Assembly: GCF_027812955.1 (NCBI RefSeq)
Contig: NZ_JAPYZV010000003.1
Span: forward strand, 62,001 to 126,000
Length of the DNA: 64,000 nucleotides
From: Pedococcus sp. 5OH_020
GTDB lineage: Bacteria > Actinomycetota > Actinomycetes > Actinomycetales > Dermatophilaceae
Direction: 5' to 3'
Numbering within the stretch: the first letter of the stretch is position 1; each line of letters begins with the position of its first letter. Under the pieces are notes generated by a model. The model searched no databases, was not told where the DNA came from, and worked only from the letters and a program-made list of their open reading frames with translations. Shown here piece after piece: positions 9,846-16,715 of this stretch. The translations under genes were made by a program, and so were the position numbers.

Positions 9846-10688
9846 GTGTCCGACGTCCTCGCCTCACTGACCACCCTTGCCCAGCTGCCGGGTGTCGCCG
9901 AGCAGGTCACGGCGGCGAGGGAGGCGTGCGAGAGGCTCCGATGGCATGAGGCACTCCGGCGGCGGGTTCCGGAGGCGTCCGCTGAGTCACGGATCCGCGG
10001 GGCGCAGGCGAGCGCCGCGCTGGAGGGCGCCACGGTGCCCGTGGACCTGGTGCGGGACGTCATGCGAGGGGCCGCGCAGTGGCCGCTGCGGCCCGACCCC
10101 GTGGAGCAGGTCGCCCGTGGTGCCGTCCAGGCGACGGCGGAGAGTGAGCACCTTCGCGCCTTGGTGACGCGCGCGCCGTTGCAGGCGCTCGCCCGTTTGC
10201 ACGTCGCGGCCGCCACGGGCCTGCTCGCACCGGACCAGCTCGGTCGACCGCGGACCGGGGCAGAGGACAGTGCGGAGCTCCTGGACCTCGGACCGGCCGC
10301 GCCCCCCGCCGCGCTCGGCGAACGTCTGGAGCAGCTCGTGAGCCTCCTTACCGGTGAGTCCGGGGCTCCAGCGCTGCTCGTGGCGGCGCTGGTCCACGCA
10401 GAGATTGCGACGATGCGACCGTTCGTGCGGGGCAACGGCGTGGTGGCCCGCGCCATGGAGCGCGCCGTCGTGCAGGCCACGGGCTTGGATCCCACCGGGG
10501 TCGTGGTGACGGAGGCTGGGCATGCCGCCCAAGGCGGGCCGGCCTACCTGGGTGCTCTTGCGGCATACGGGACCGGCACGCGACAAGGAGTGACGTTGTG
10601 GCTGGGGCACTGTGCCGCTGCGGTCATCGCGGGAGCCGCCGCGGGGGAGCAGATCTGCGACGCGGTCAGGGCCGGAAGGCTCAGCTAG
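9846..10688 (+). CDS. Fic-fold protein with degenerate active site
   Basis: A 280-residue protein whose residues 195-206 (RPFVRGNGVVAR) match the Fic motif HPFxxGN(G/K)RxxR, but the catalytic His is Arg and the first Arg is Val. An N-terminal SAALEGATV segment resembles the S/TxxxE(G/N) inhibitory helix of Fic proteins. AMP transfer by the standard mechanism is therefore unlikely. It may bind a nucleotide without catalysis or serve as a scaffold. The gene sits between the acetate cluster and the 6C RNA/tad locus and has a leaderless-type promoter. Homologues are sometimes labelled oxidoreductase, a label nothing in the sequence supports. Confidence 0.7.
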   Translation: MSDVLASLTTLAQLPGVAEQVTAAREACERLRWHEALRRRVPEASAESRIRGAQASAALEGATVPVDLVRDVMRGAAQWPLRPDPVEQVARGAVQATAESEHLRALVTRAPLQALARLHVAAATGLLAPDQLGRPRTGAEDSAELLDLGPAAPPAALGERLEQLVSLLTGESGAPALLVAALVHAEIATMRPFVRGNGVVARAMERAVVQATGLDPTGVVVTEAGHAAQGGPAYLGALAAYGTGTRQGVTLWLGHCAAAVIAGAAAGEQICDAVRAGRLS

Positions 10689-10929
10689 CACGGCGACGCC
10701 GTCCGTGGCGACGCGCGCGGACCCGTGGTGGCCCGAAATGTCAAGGGTTCACTTTGCTGGCGCACGGGCGTAGACATGGGGGAAGTCGACGCACGAGAGT
10801 TCGACGACCACCGTGACTCCATCGGGCACCCACGCGCGGGCAGTCCACTGGTGGACCGATCGTGGCGGGCTCGACCCGCTGCGACAACTTCAAGATGCAC
10901 GCATGGTCACCCGGGTCGAATCACGGTCG

Positions 10930-10955
10930 ATGGCACCCCCTTCGTGGGGTGCCAT
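10930..10955 (+). terminator. Hairpin terminator in the Fic-ssd gap
   Basis: Perfect 10-bp stem (ATGGCACCCC/GGGGTGCCAT) with a CTTCGT-type loop, followed by TCCTCGTT. It lies 240 bp after the Fic gene, so it ends either that transcript or an unrecognised small RNA. The rest of 10689-10929 holds no gene I can support, only short palindromes (GTCCAC-TG-GTGGAC at 10843-10856 and GCGGG/CCCGC at 10865-10879). Confidence 0.6.
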
Positions 10956-10997
10956 CCTCGTTACCGACGCAGCCGTTCACAGATCCGGCCGCCGAAG

Positions 10998-11026
10998 TTG
11001 CCATTGAACGCCGTTTGGTCCAAGAT
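10998..11026 (+). promoter_or_regulatory. Promoter of the 6C RNA
   Basis: TTGCCA (10998-11003) and CAAGAT (11021-11026) are separated by 17 bp, a good sigma-A type promoter. Predicted start is near 11033, about 100 nt before the end of the 6C hairpins. Confidence 0.55.
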
Positions 11027-11032
11027 TGGCGG

Positions 11033-11137
11033 GTCCGCTCCCCTTCGGGGTCGAGTGGATCGGCGCACCGGCTCCTCCCCCCGGAGCTTGGCGCGTCGAC
11101 GGCCCCGGTTGTCCCCCCGACCGGGGCCGTCCCCTTT
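11033..11137 (+). ncRNA. 6C RNA (actinobacterial small RNA, B11-type)
   Basis: Two hairpins each carry a run of six cytosines in the loop. One is GCTCC/GGAGC at 11071-11087 with loop TCCCCCC. The other is a perfect 11-bp stem at 11099-11109/11120-11130 with loop TGTCCCCCCG, followed by CCCCTTT, so it also serves as terminator. This is the defining feature of the 6C family. The position beside ssd is the same as for B11 in M. tuberculosis. A good promoter lies at the expected distance. 6C RNA pairs through its C-rich loops with G-rich mRNA sites and affects DNA replication and secretion genes in mycobacteria. Ends are approximate. Confidence 0.82.
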
Positions 11138-11269
11138 CTCCCTCCGGGTTCGCCACGGTTGCCCGCGCCATCCGTACCCGTCGTCCACAGCCAGGGGCCC
11201 CCGGGCTCATGGTCCACAGTCGCGCTGGGTCGTTGTCCGCCTGAGCGGCCGAGCCGAGACCCTGGACCG

Positions 11270-11986
11270 ATGGAGCACGTGGTGCTGGGAGTGATGGGTG
11301 CCTCGGGGGGTCTGGGGGTCTCGACCGTCGCGGTGGCCCTGGCCGTGCGAGCCGCACGTTTCGTGGGGGCCACCGTGTGCGTGGACCGGCCCTACGGCGG
11401 CGGTCTGGACGTGACGGCGTGCCTGGAGCACCTGCCGGGCTTGCGCTGGGGCGACCTGGCTAGGTCGAGAGGTGAGGTCGACGGTGCCGGCGTCCTGACC
11501 GCGCTGCCCGCCCACCGCTCCACGAGGGTGCTCGCGGCCCGGGGGCAGCGTCCCCCGGACGAGGTCGTCGAGGCGACCCTCACCGCGTTGACGCAGGTGT
11601 GCGGCCTGACCGTCCTGGACCTGGGCACAGAGGTTGCGCTTCCGGCCCGGTGCACAGACGTGGTGTTGCTGTCCGGCGTCTCCGCCCGCCAGCTCGCGGA
11701 CGCCAGCTCGGTGACGGAGGTTCTGCAGGCCGCCGGGTTCCCGTCCGGGGTCCGCCTCGTGCTGCGGATGGCCCGACGTGATGGCCTCAGCCCTGAGCAG
11801 GTCGCCGCTCACCTCGACCTTCCCCTGGCAGCCACGTTGCGCGACGACGCCCAGACGCTGAGCGATGCAGACCACGGGCGCACCCCGGGGACCCGGTCAG
11901 CCGGAGCGATGGCATCGGTCGTCGACCGGCTGCTCTTGGCGTGCGGGGTCGGGGGCCCGGGCTTGGCCTCGGCAGAAGCGCCGTGA
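11270..11986 (+). CDS. ssd: Septum-site determining/CpaE-like ATPase (Ssd) of the tad locus
   Basis: A 238-residue MinD/CpaE-like protein. It has a deviant Walker A (MGASGGLGVSTVAVALA, residues 8-24) and a DxG-type second motif (TVLDLGTEV). Ssd proteins sit at the head of actinobacterial tad loci and influence septation and possibly pilus placement. The frame is open to 10862, but ATG 11270 is chosen because the upstream part is low-complexity and would run across the 6C RNA. The ribosome binding site is weak. The stop overlaps the tadA start as GTGA. The N-terminal receiver-like half seen in longer Ssd proteins appears to be absent. Confidence 0.75.
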   Translation: MEHVVLGVMGASGGLGVSTVAVALAVRAARFVGATVCVDRPYGGGLDVTACLEHLPGLRWGDLARSRGEVDGAGVLTALPAHRSTRVLAARGQRPPDEVVEATLTALTQVCGLTVLDLGTEVALPARCTDVVLLSGVSARQLADASSVTEVLQAAGFPSGVRLVLRMARRDGLSPEQVAAHLDLPLAATLRDDAQTLSDADHGRTPGTRSAGAMASVVDRLLLACGVGGPGLASAEAP

Positions 11987-13188
11987 CCCAGGACGCCCAG
12001 ATCGCCGCACGGATCCGGCAGGGGAGGGGCCCCGATGCGCGCCTGGTCGAGGCAGTCGCCGCCGCTGACGGCGTGCGGCTGGGTCGTCAGGGGATCCAGG
12101 CCGCCCGCGCCGCGCTGGCGTCCGAGGTCCTCGGGCTGGGGCCGCTCCAGCACTGGCTGGACGACCTCGCCGTCACCGATGTCCTTGTCAACGGGGACGG
12201 CAGTGTCTGGGTCGACAGAGGGGCAGGGGTGGAGAGAGCGGCTGCGGAGCAGCTGGACGACCGGACGGCGCGGCGGCTTGCCGTCCGTCTCGCCGGGCTC
12301 GCGGGACGGCGGCTCGACGAGAGCCAGCCGTGGGTCGACGGCCTGCTCCCCGGCGGCATCCGCCTGCACGCCATCCTTCCGCCGCTGGTCGAGGGTGGAG
12401 TGCACCTGAGCCTGCGGGTCCCGCGCGCTCGAGCGGACGGCCTGGCCGCGTTGCGGAGGCTGGGAATGTTCGGCGCCGTGACGGAGCAGCTGCTGCGGCA
12501 GCTGGTGAGAGGTCGCACGTCCTTCGTCGTCACCGGAGGGACGGGATCAGGCAAGACGACGTTGCTTGCTGCGCTGCTCTCCGAGGTCCCCGCTACGCAG
12601 CGCATCGTCGTCGTCGAGGACGTACGCGAGCTGGCTGTCGACCATCCCCACGTGGTGCGGCTGCAGGGCCGGGGTGCCAACGTGGAGGGCCAGGGAGCGG
12701 TCGACCTCGTGGACCTCGTCCGTCAGGCCCTTCGGATGCGACCCGACCGACTGGTCGTGGGCGAGGTCCGTGGTGCCGAGGTTCGGGAGATGCTCGCCGC
12801 CCTCAACACCGGTCACGACGGCGGCTGCGGCACGCTCCACGCCAACTCCGCCAGGGATGTGCCAGCAAGGTTCGAGGCGCTCGGTGCCCTAGCCGGGATG
12901 AGCAGACATGCGGTGCTGTCGCAGCTGAGCAGTGCCGTCCAGGTGGTGGTGCATCTCCAGCGGACTGCGGGCGATGCCGGGGAGGATGCCAGGGGAGGCG
13001 GCGGCGTGGCCGGTGGGCGACGTGTGTCCTCCCTGTCCGTCCTGCGCCGGGTCGAGCAGGAAGTGCACGCCTGCCTTGCCTTTGACGCAGCGCGCGCGTG
13101 TCCTGGGCAGGCCTGGGACGACTTCATCGACCTGGTCGGCGGCGCAGCAGGGTCGCTGGAGGCGCCGGGATGCTCGCAGCCAGGATGA
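11983..13188 (+). CDS. tadA: TadA/CpaF-type secretion ATPase
   Basis: A 401-residue type II/IV secretion ATPase that would drive Flp-type pilus assembly. Visible motifs are Walker A GGTGSGKTT, an Asp box (VVVEDVRELAV), Walker B (RPDRLVVGEVRG) and the His box (GHDGGCGTLHANSA). The N-domain has the usual VTDVLVNGDGSVWVD stretch. The GTG at 11983 overlaps the ssd stop. The C-terminal codons and stop fall inside the first units of the 15-bp tandem repeat that leads into tadB. Homologue of Rv3659c. No prepilin peptidase or outer component is encoded in the window. Confidence 0.93.
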   Translation: MTQDAQIAARIRQGRGPDARLVEAVAAADGVRLGRQGIQAARAALASEVLGLGPLQHWLDDLAVTDVLVNGDGSVWVDRGAGVERAAAEQLDDRTARRLAVRLAGLAGRRLDESQPWVDGLLPGGIRLHAILPPLVEGGVHLSLRVPRARADGLAALRRLGMFGAVTEQLLRQLVRGRTSFVVTGGTGSGKTTLLAALLSEVPATQRIVVVEDVRELAVDHPHVVRLQGRGANVEGQGAVDLVDLVRQALRMRPDRLVVGEVRGAEVREMLAALNTGHDGGCGTLHANSARDVPARFEALGALAGMSRHAVLSQLSSAVQVVVHLQRTAGDAGEDARGGGGVAGGRRVSSLSVLRRVEQEVHACLAFDAARACPGQAWDDFIDLVGGAAGSLEAPGCSQPG

Positions 13189-13345
13189 GCGCCGTCGGGA
13201 TGCTCCCAGGCACGATGACGGCAGCCACGATGACGGCAGCCACGATGACGGCAGCCACGATGACGGCTCCCACGATGACGGCAGCCACGATGACGGCAGC
13301 CACGATGATGGCAGCCACGATGATGGCAGCCACGATGACGGCAGC
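13166..13345 (+). repeat. Twelve 15-bp tandem units across the tadA-tadB junction
   Basis: Nine near-perfect units of cacgatgacggcagc (13211-13345) follow three degenerate units in the same phase (13166-13210). Every unit carries an ATG in one frame. The period is a multiple of three, so slippage changes length without changing frame. The array contains the tadA stop and the start of a small ORF. Confidence 0.92.
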
Positions 13346-13367
13346 CACGACTGGGCCCCGGCTTTGA
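13185..13367 (+). CDS. Repeat-encoded small ORF coupling tadA to tadB
   Basis: A 60-codon frame that starts at an ATG overlapping the tadA stop (ATGA). It encodes MSAVGMLPG followed by repeats of T-M-T-A-A, then stops at 13367, where its TGA overlaps a TTG that fits the start of tadB (TTGA). The geometry suggests ribosomes pass from tadA through this frame to tadB. The peptide has no recognisable domain. Whether it is stable or only a translation relay is unknown. There is no good ribosome binding site of its own. Confidence 0.4.
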   Translation: MSAVGMLPGTMTAATMTAATMTAATMTAPTMTAATMTAATMMAATMMAATMTAATTGPRL

Positions 13368-14047
13368 GAGCGTCGTCGGTCGTCGCAGCTCTCGTCCTGG
13401 CTGCCGTTGCCGGATGGCCAGGGCGGCCTGGACGCGCCGCCGTCGCCACGCGCGCACGACCGCGAGCCCTGAGGGGTCGGCGACCACCGCGGCGACGTGC
13501 GGGGCCTGGCCTGGAGAGGTCGTTGAGCGCCCTGGTCGCCGTGCTGGAGGCTCCACTGCGCTCGGGTGTTCCTCCTGTTGTGGCGTTGGCCGCGGCGGAC
13601 GCCGCCTTCACCGGGCACCCGGTGCTCGGCCCGCTGGTCCAGGACCTTGCGTTCGAAGCCGCACAGGGCGGCTCCGTGGCGATGGTCTGGCGCCGTCACG
13701 CGGTCACCATGGGCAGCGAGGACCTGCGCTTCGTCGCACAGGCGTGGGAGCTCACCGAGCGGACCGGAGCTCCGCTGGCTGACGCCTTGGCGTCCGCGTC
13801 CGAGGTGCTTCGCGCTCACGCGCGTCGTCGCGAGCGGCTTGCCAGTGCCACTGCGGGGCCGCGCGCCTCGATGGTCGTCCTGTGCCTGCTGCCGTTGACC
13901 GGTCCAGCGGTGGGCGTTGCCTGCGGCATCACCCCCCGGGAGCTGTACCTCTCGACCAGGGCCGGCACGGCAAGCCTGGCCGCGGGACTCGTCCTGGCGG
14001 GGGCGGCGTGGTGGTGGAGCCGCCGCATCCTGGCGCGGGCGGAGTGA
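13364..14047 (+). CDS. tadB: TadB-like pilus assembly membrane protein
   Basis: About 227 residues with an N-terminal helix (RASSVVAALVLAAVAGWPG), a cytoplasmic region with the T2SSF pattern (SLSALVAVLEAPLRSGVPPVVALAAA ... LPLTGPAVGVACG) and two C-terminal helices. This is the actinobacterial short TadB (Rv3658c type). The only sensible start in frame is TTG 13364, directly before the first helix and overlapping the small repeat ORF stop. The frame is open far upstream through the repeat as S-H-D-D-G units, but without an ATG or GTG nearby. The stop overlaps the tadC start (GTGA). The start codon is the main doubt. Confidence 0.72.
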   Translation: MRASSVVAALVLAAVAGWPGRPGRAAVATRARPRALRGRRPPRRRAGPGLERSLSALVAVLEAPLRSGVPPVVALAAADAAFTGHPVLGPLVQDLAFEAAQGGSVAMVWRRHAVTMGSEDLRFVAQAWELTERTGAPLADALASASEVLRAHARRRERLASATAGPRASMVVLCLLPLTGPAVGVACGITPRELYLSTRAGTASLAAGLVLAGAAWWWSRRILARAE

Positions 14048-14682
14048 GCGCCGCGGTGGTAGCCCTCCTGCTGGTGGCCGCGACCGGGGCCTGGCCCCGC
14101 CGGCACGGTGCGGGCGGTCCGCACGCGACCCGCCCGAAGGCGACCCGCGCGAGCGCGGCTACTGCTCCACCAGCGGGCGGCTTCAGAGCGACCCCTCCCG
14201 GCCGGTCAGTGCGGCGGCTCGTCGTGCGCCGAGGTGACCGGCAGGAAAGCGCCAGCGCGGAGGTGGCCGACGCCCTGGTGCTGCTCGCCTTGGCTCTGCG
14301 AGCAGGCATCGCCTTGACCGACGCCATCGAACAGGTCCAACACTGCTCTGAAGGCTCGGTACGCCAAGAGCTGGCAGCCACCGCGGCGGCGCTGCGCTGG
14401 GGACGCCCGGCAGCGCAGGCCTGGCTCTTCGCCGGGTCCCGTTGGGAGGTGGCCGCGCTCGCCTGGCGCATGGCGGAAGACACTGGTGCCTCCCCCGCGA
14501 CCATGGTGTGGCAGGCGGCGGCACGTCTGCGGGAGGAGCAGGAGCGCGGCGGCGAGCGTCGGGCGGCTAGGGCCGGCGTCCTGCTCGTCCTGCCCTTGGG
14601 CCTCGGCTTCCTGCCTGCTTTCGCGTGCACGGCCGTAGTGCCCATCGTGATCGTGCTCGCGGGCAGGGTCTTCCAGCGCTGA
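14044..14682 (+). CDS. tadC: TadC-like pilus assembly membrane protein
   Basis: A 212-residue T2SSF-family protein with an N-terminal hydrophobic segment, a basic linker, the cytoplasmic helical bundle (EVADALVLLALALRAGIALTDAIEQV) and a C-terminal membrane hairpin (VLLVLPLGLGFLPAFACTAVVP). It matches the position and size of Rv3657c. The GTG at 14044 overlaps the tadB stop. TadB and TadC normally form the inner-membrane platform that works with the TadA ATPase. A 160-bp gap follows before the pilin-like gene. Confidence 0.82.
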   Translation: MSAAVVALLLVAATGAWPRRHGAGGPHATRPKATRASAATAPPAGGFRATPPGRSVRRLVVRRGDRQESASAEVADALVLLALALRAGIALTDAIEQVQHCSEGSVRQELAATAAALRWGRPAAQAWLFAGSRWEVAALAWRMAEDTGASPATMVWQAAARLREEQERGGERRAARAGVLLVLPLGLGFLPAFACTAVVPIVIVLAGRVFQR

Positions 14683-14843
14683 CACCCCGTCCGCGCCGCG
14701 GAGTCTCCTACCCCGGTCCACAGCCGCTGTGACTGGACCTGCGGCATCCACAACGGATCTGCGGTCGATGGCGCCGAGGCGCCGACCCCCGATGGACTGT
14801 TCTGCAAGGGGCCAGCGGCCCAGGTCAACCCAAGGAGTGCAGC

Positions 14844-15038
14844 GTGAGATGCAGACTGGCACGACGGCTTTCGGCCATCCGGCGGCAGCTGGAGTCAGGC
14901 ATGACCACGGCGGAGTACGCAGTGGGGACGCTGGCGGCATGCGCTTTCGCAGCGGTCCTGCTCGCTGTCGTGCGTTCCGGGACCGTGCGTGCCGCTCTGG
15001 CCTCCGTGATCACGTCCGCACTGGGCACCGGCGGCTAG
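14844..15038 (+). CDS. DUF4244 Flp pilin-like protein
   Basis: A 64-residue protein with a basic N-terminus, the segment GMTTAEYAVGTLAACAFAAVLLAVV and a short tail. The G-MTTAEYA junction mimics the Flp/type IV prepilin cleavage site with Glu at +5, and the hydrophobic helix follows at once. This is the DUF4244 family, the Rv3656c equivalent, and is the probable major pilin-like subunit of this locus. The GTG at 14844 has AAGGAG upstream. Whether a pilus is built is not known. Confidence 0.85.
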   Translation: MRCRLARRLSAIRRQLESGMTTAEYAVGTLAACAFAAVLLAVVRSGTVRAALASVITSALGTGG

Positions 15039-15052
15039 CCGGTGACGACGGG

Positions 15053-15385
15053 ATGGTCACCGCCGAGCTTGCAGTCGCCATCCCAGCGGTCACGCTCGTG
15101 CTCGTGCTCGCCGTATCAGCGCTGTCGACGGTGATGGACCAGGTTCGCTGCGTCGATGCAGCCAGCGCCACGGCGCGCGCCCTTGCTCGAGGCGACTCCG
15201 CTGAGTCCGCCCTTGCACGAGGTCGCGGTCTGGCGCCCAAGCGGGCGGCATTCACGACGGCCGTCTCGTCGACGACAGTCAGGGTGACCGTACGCGCGGC
15301 GCCGGTCCCGGGACTTGCTTGGCTGGGCGCCACAGCTGAGCCGCACGGCGAAGCCGTCGCCGCCCTGGAGGGGGTGGAGCCGTGA
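15053..15385 (+). CDS. TadE-like pseudopilin
   Basis: A 110-residue protein with a prepilin-like start (MVTAELAVAIPAVTLVLVLAVSAL), then a short periplasmic domain with alternating beta-type sequence. It matches TadE-like proteins (Rv3655c type). The ATG at 15053 is the first start in frame after the DUF4244 stop. The leader before VTAELA is very short. The stop overlaps the next gene (GTGA-type). Probably a minor pilin or assembly factor. Confidence 0.78.
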   Translation: MVTAELAVAIPAVTLVLVLAVSALSTVMDQVRCVDAASATARALARGDSAESALARGRGLAPKRAAFTTAVSSTTVRVTVRAAPVPGLAWLGATAEPHGEAVAALEGVEP

Positions 15386-15751
15386 GCTCGACCTGCCAGG
15401 GCGAGGCGGGTCACGGCACGGTCGTCGCGCTCGGCATGGTGGGCGTCCTCGTCGCCCTGATGCTCGGAGGCCTTGCCCTGGGCAGTGCTGTCATCGGCTC
15501 GCATCGCGCGAGGGCGGCCGCGGACCTCGGCGCTCTGGCGGCCGCGGTGGCCGTGCAGCGCGGACGGAGCCCCGCCGAGGCCGTGCGAGACCGCGCGCGG
15601 CGTGGTGGGAGCGAACGGGGCCCGGCCCGGCCGTTGTCAGGTCACGGCCGACGGAGTCGCCGAGGTCTCTGTGACGGTCCCGGTCCCCTGGTCGGTTCCC
15701 GCTTCGCCACACGGAACAGCCCGGGCCGGTGCGCGTGCCGGCCCGGGCTGA
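15382..15751 (+). pseudogene. TadE-like gene with an apparent single-base frameshift
   Basis: The first frame gives MSSTCQGEAGHGTVVALGMV, a long hydrophobic helix and SHRARAAADLGALAAAVAVQRGRSPAEA, the normal N-half of a Rv3654c-type TadE-like protein. After codon 67 that frame turns into low-complexity antisense sequence. The expected second half (CETARGVVGANGARP, CQVTADGVAEVSVTVPVPW and the stop at 15751) continues in the +1 frame. Removing one G at about 15583 (gcc-G-tgcgag) restores a single frame of about 122 codons. This is either a real inactivating insertion or a base-call error. The 3' end overlaps a strong hairpin. Confidence 0.7.
15718..15749. terminator. Bidirectional hairpin between convergent genes
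   Basis: Perfect 12-bp stem (AGCCCGGGCCGG/CCGGCCCGGGCT) with an 8-base loop. It lies in the last codons of the TadE-like gene and just past the stop of the convergent coiled-coil gene. Confidence 0.7.
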
Positions 15752-15762
15752 ACGCTCGGACG

Positions 15763-16668
15763 TCAGGAGCGTCCGGAGTCGCCGCTAGGGCCGCGTCCCA
15801 TGATCTTGTCCGCGACGGTCCGCAAGCCCGTTCGTGGCTCGTCGTGGTCAACACGGTCGTTCCCGGGGTCGAGGGCCCGATCGTTCGTCGACTCGTCAGC
15901 CGGGTCGTCAGCGGCATCGGTCGTGCCGTCGTCGAGCCGCTCCTCGGCGCGGTCGTGCGCCGGGTCGTGAGCATGATCATCCTTCGCCTGGGCGTCGAGA
16001 CCGTGCTCAGCGCGGCTCTCACTGCCCTCGTCGAGGCGCTCGCCGGGCACGTTCACGGCGTCGCCGCTTTGCTGGGCGACCGGGTCAAGGTGCTCCTCGG
16101 AGCCCTCGACCGGCTCGCCGGCCTGGCTCTGGCCAGCACCACGCACGTCCGCCGCGGGCCCGACGCCGCTCGAGGTCGCCCCTGGCAGGGCCGCCCCGCG
16201 CAGCTCCTGCTGGGCTTTGGCGCGCTCGTCCGCGCGAATCCGCTCCTCGTCGTGCCGTCGCTGCGCGTCGAGCTCCTGCGTGCGTACCCGTTCGCGCTCC
16301 TCGAGCTTCGTTCTGAACTCCTCCTCACGCACCCGGTCACGGTCCGCCATGGCGCTCTGGTGGTTCTCCTCCGCCCGGGCTCGCTCGTCGGCCCGGATGT
16401 TCTCCTCGAGCTCCGCGCGGCGTTGAGCCTCCTTGGCCTCGCGGTGCGGGCGACGCCTGCGCCTGAGGCTTCCGCGGATGGCTGCGAGCCCCAGCACCAG
16501 CAGCAGCATGGCGAGCGCCCCGGCTATCAGCAGTGCCAAGGGAGTCATGCTGACGTGCTGCCCGCCCACCTCGAGGTCGACCGCGGTGGAAATGGGCTGC
16601 GTGCCGAGGAAGAGGAGTACTCCTGCTCCCAGGGCGACCAGGATCATCAGTAGTCCGATCAGAACCAC
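15763..16668 (-). CDS. Membrane-anchored coiled-coil protein of unknown function
   Basis: A 301-residue protein with two N-terminal membrane helices (about residues 2-22 and 43-63) joined by a short outer loop. A highly charged Arg/Glu coiled coil follows (REAKEAQRRAELEENIRADERARAEE and onward), then a long acidic disordered tail and a small basic end (RTVADKIMGRGPSGDSGRS). The GTG at 16668 has GGAGG seven bases upstream, which overrules a longer frame start. It lies 47 bp downstream of the helicase gene and is probably co-transcribed. I do not recognise the family; the layout suggests a membrane-tethered scaffold. Confidence 0.75.
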   Translation of the reverse strand: MVLIGLLMILVALGAGVLLFLGTQPISTAVDLEVGGQHVSMTPLALLIAGALAMLLLVLGLAAIRGSLRRRRRPHREAKEAQRRAELEENIRADERARAEENHQSAMADRDRVREEEFRTKLEERERVRTQELDAQRRHDEERIRADERAKAQQELRGAALPGATSSGVGPAADVRGAGQSQAGEPVEGSEEHLDPVAQQSGDAVNVPGERLDEGSESRAEHGLDAQAKDDHAHDPAHDRAEERLDDGTTDAADDPADESTNDRALDPGNDRVDHDEPRTGLRTVADKIMGRGPSGDSGRS

Positions 16669-16715
16669 GACGGTACCTCCACATCTGGCGCACTCTGCGC
16701 CTTCGACCTTCGACC

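Noticed and set aside
12932-13363. Extension of tadB upstream through the repeat as S-H-D-D-G units
   Set aside because: No start codon near the repeat, and the sequence is the repeat read in another frame over tadA.
15382-16653. A 423-codon plus frame starting as the TadE-like gene
   Set aside because: After about codon 67 it is antisense to the coiled-coil gene and has no domain; the conserved second half lies in the +1 frame.
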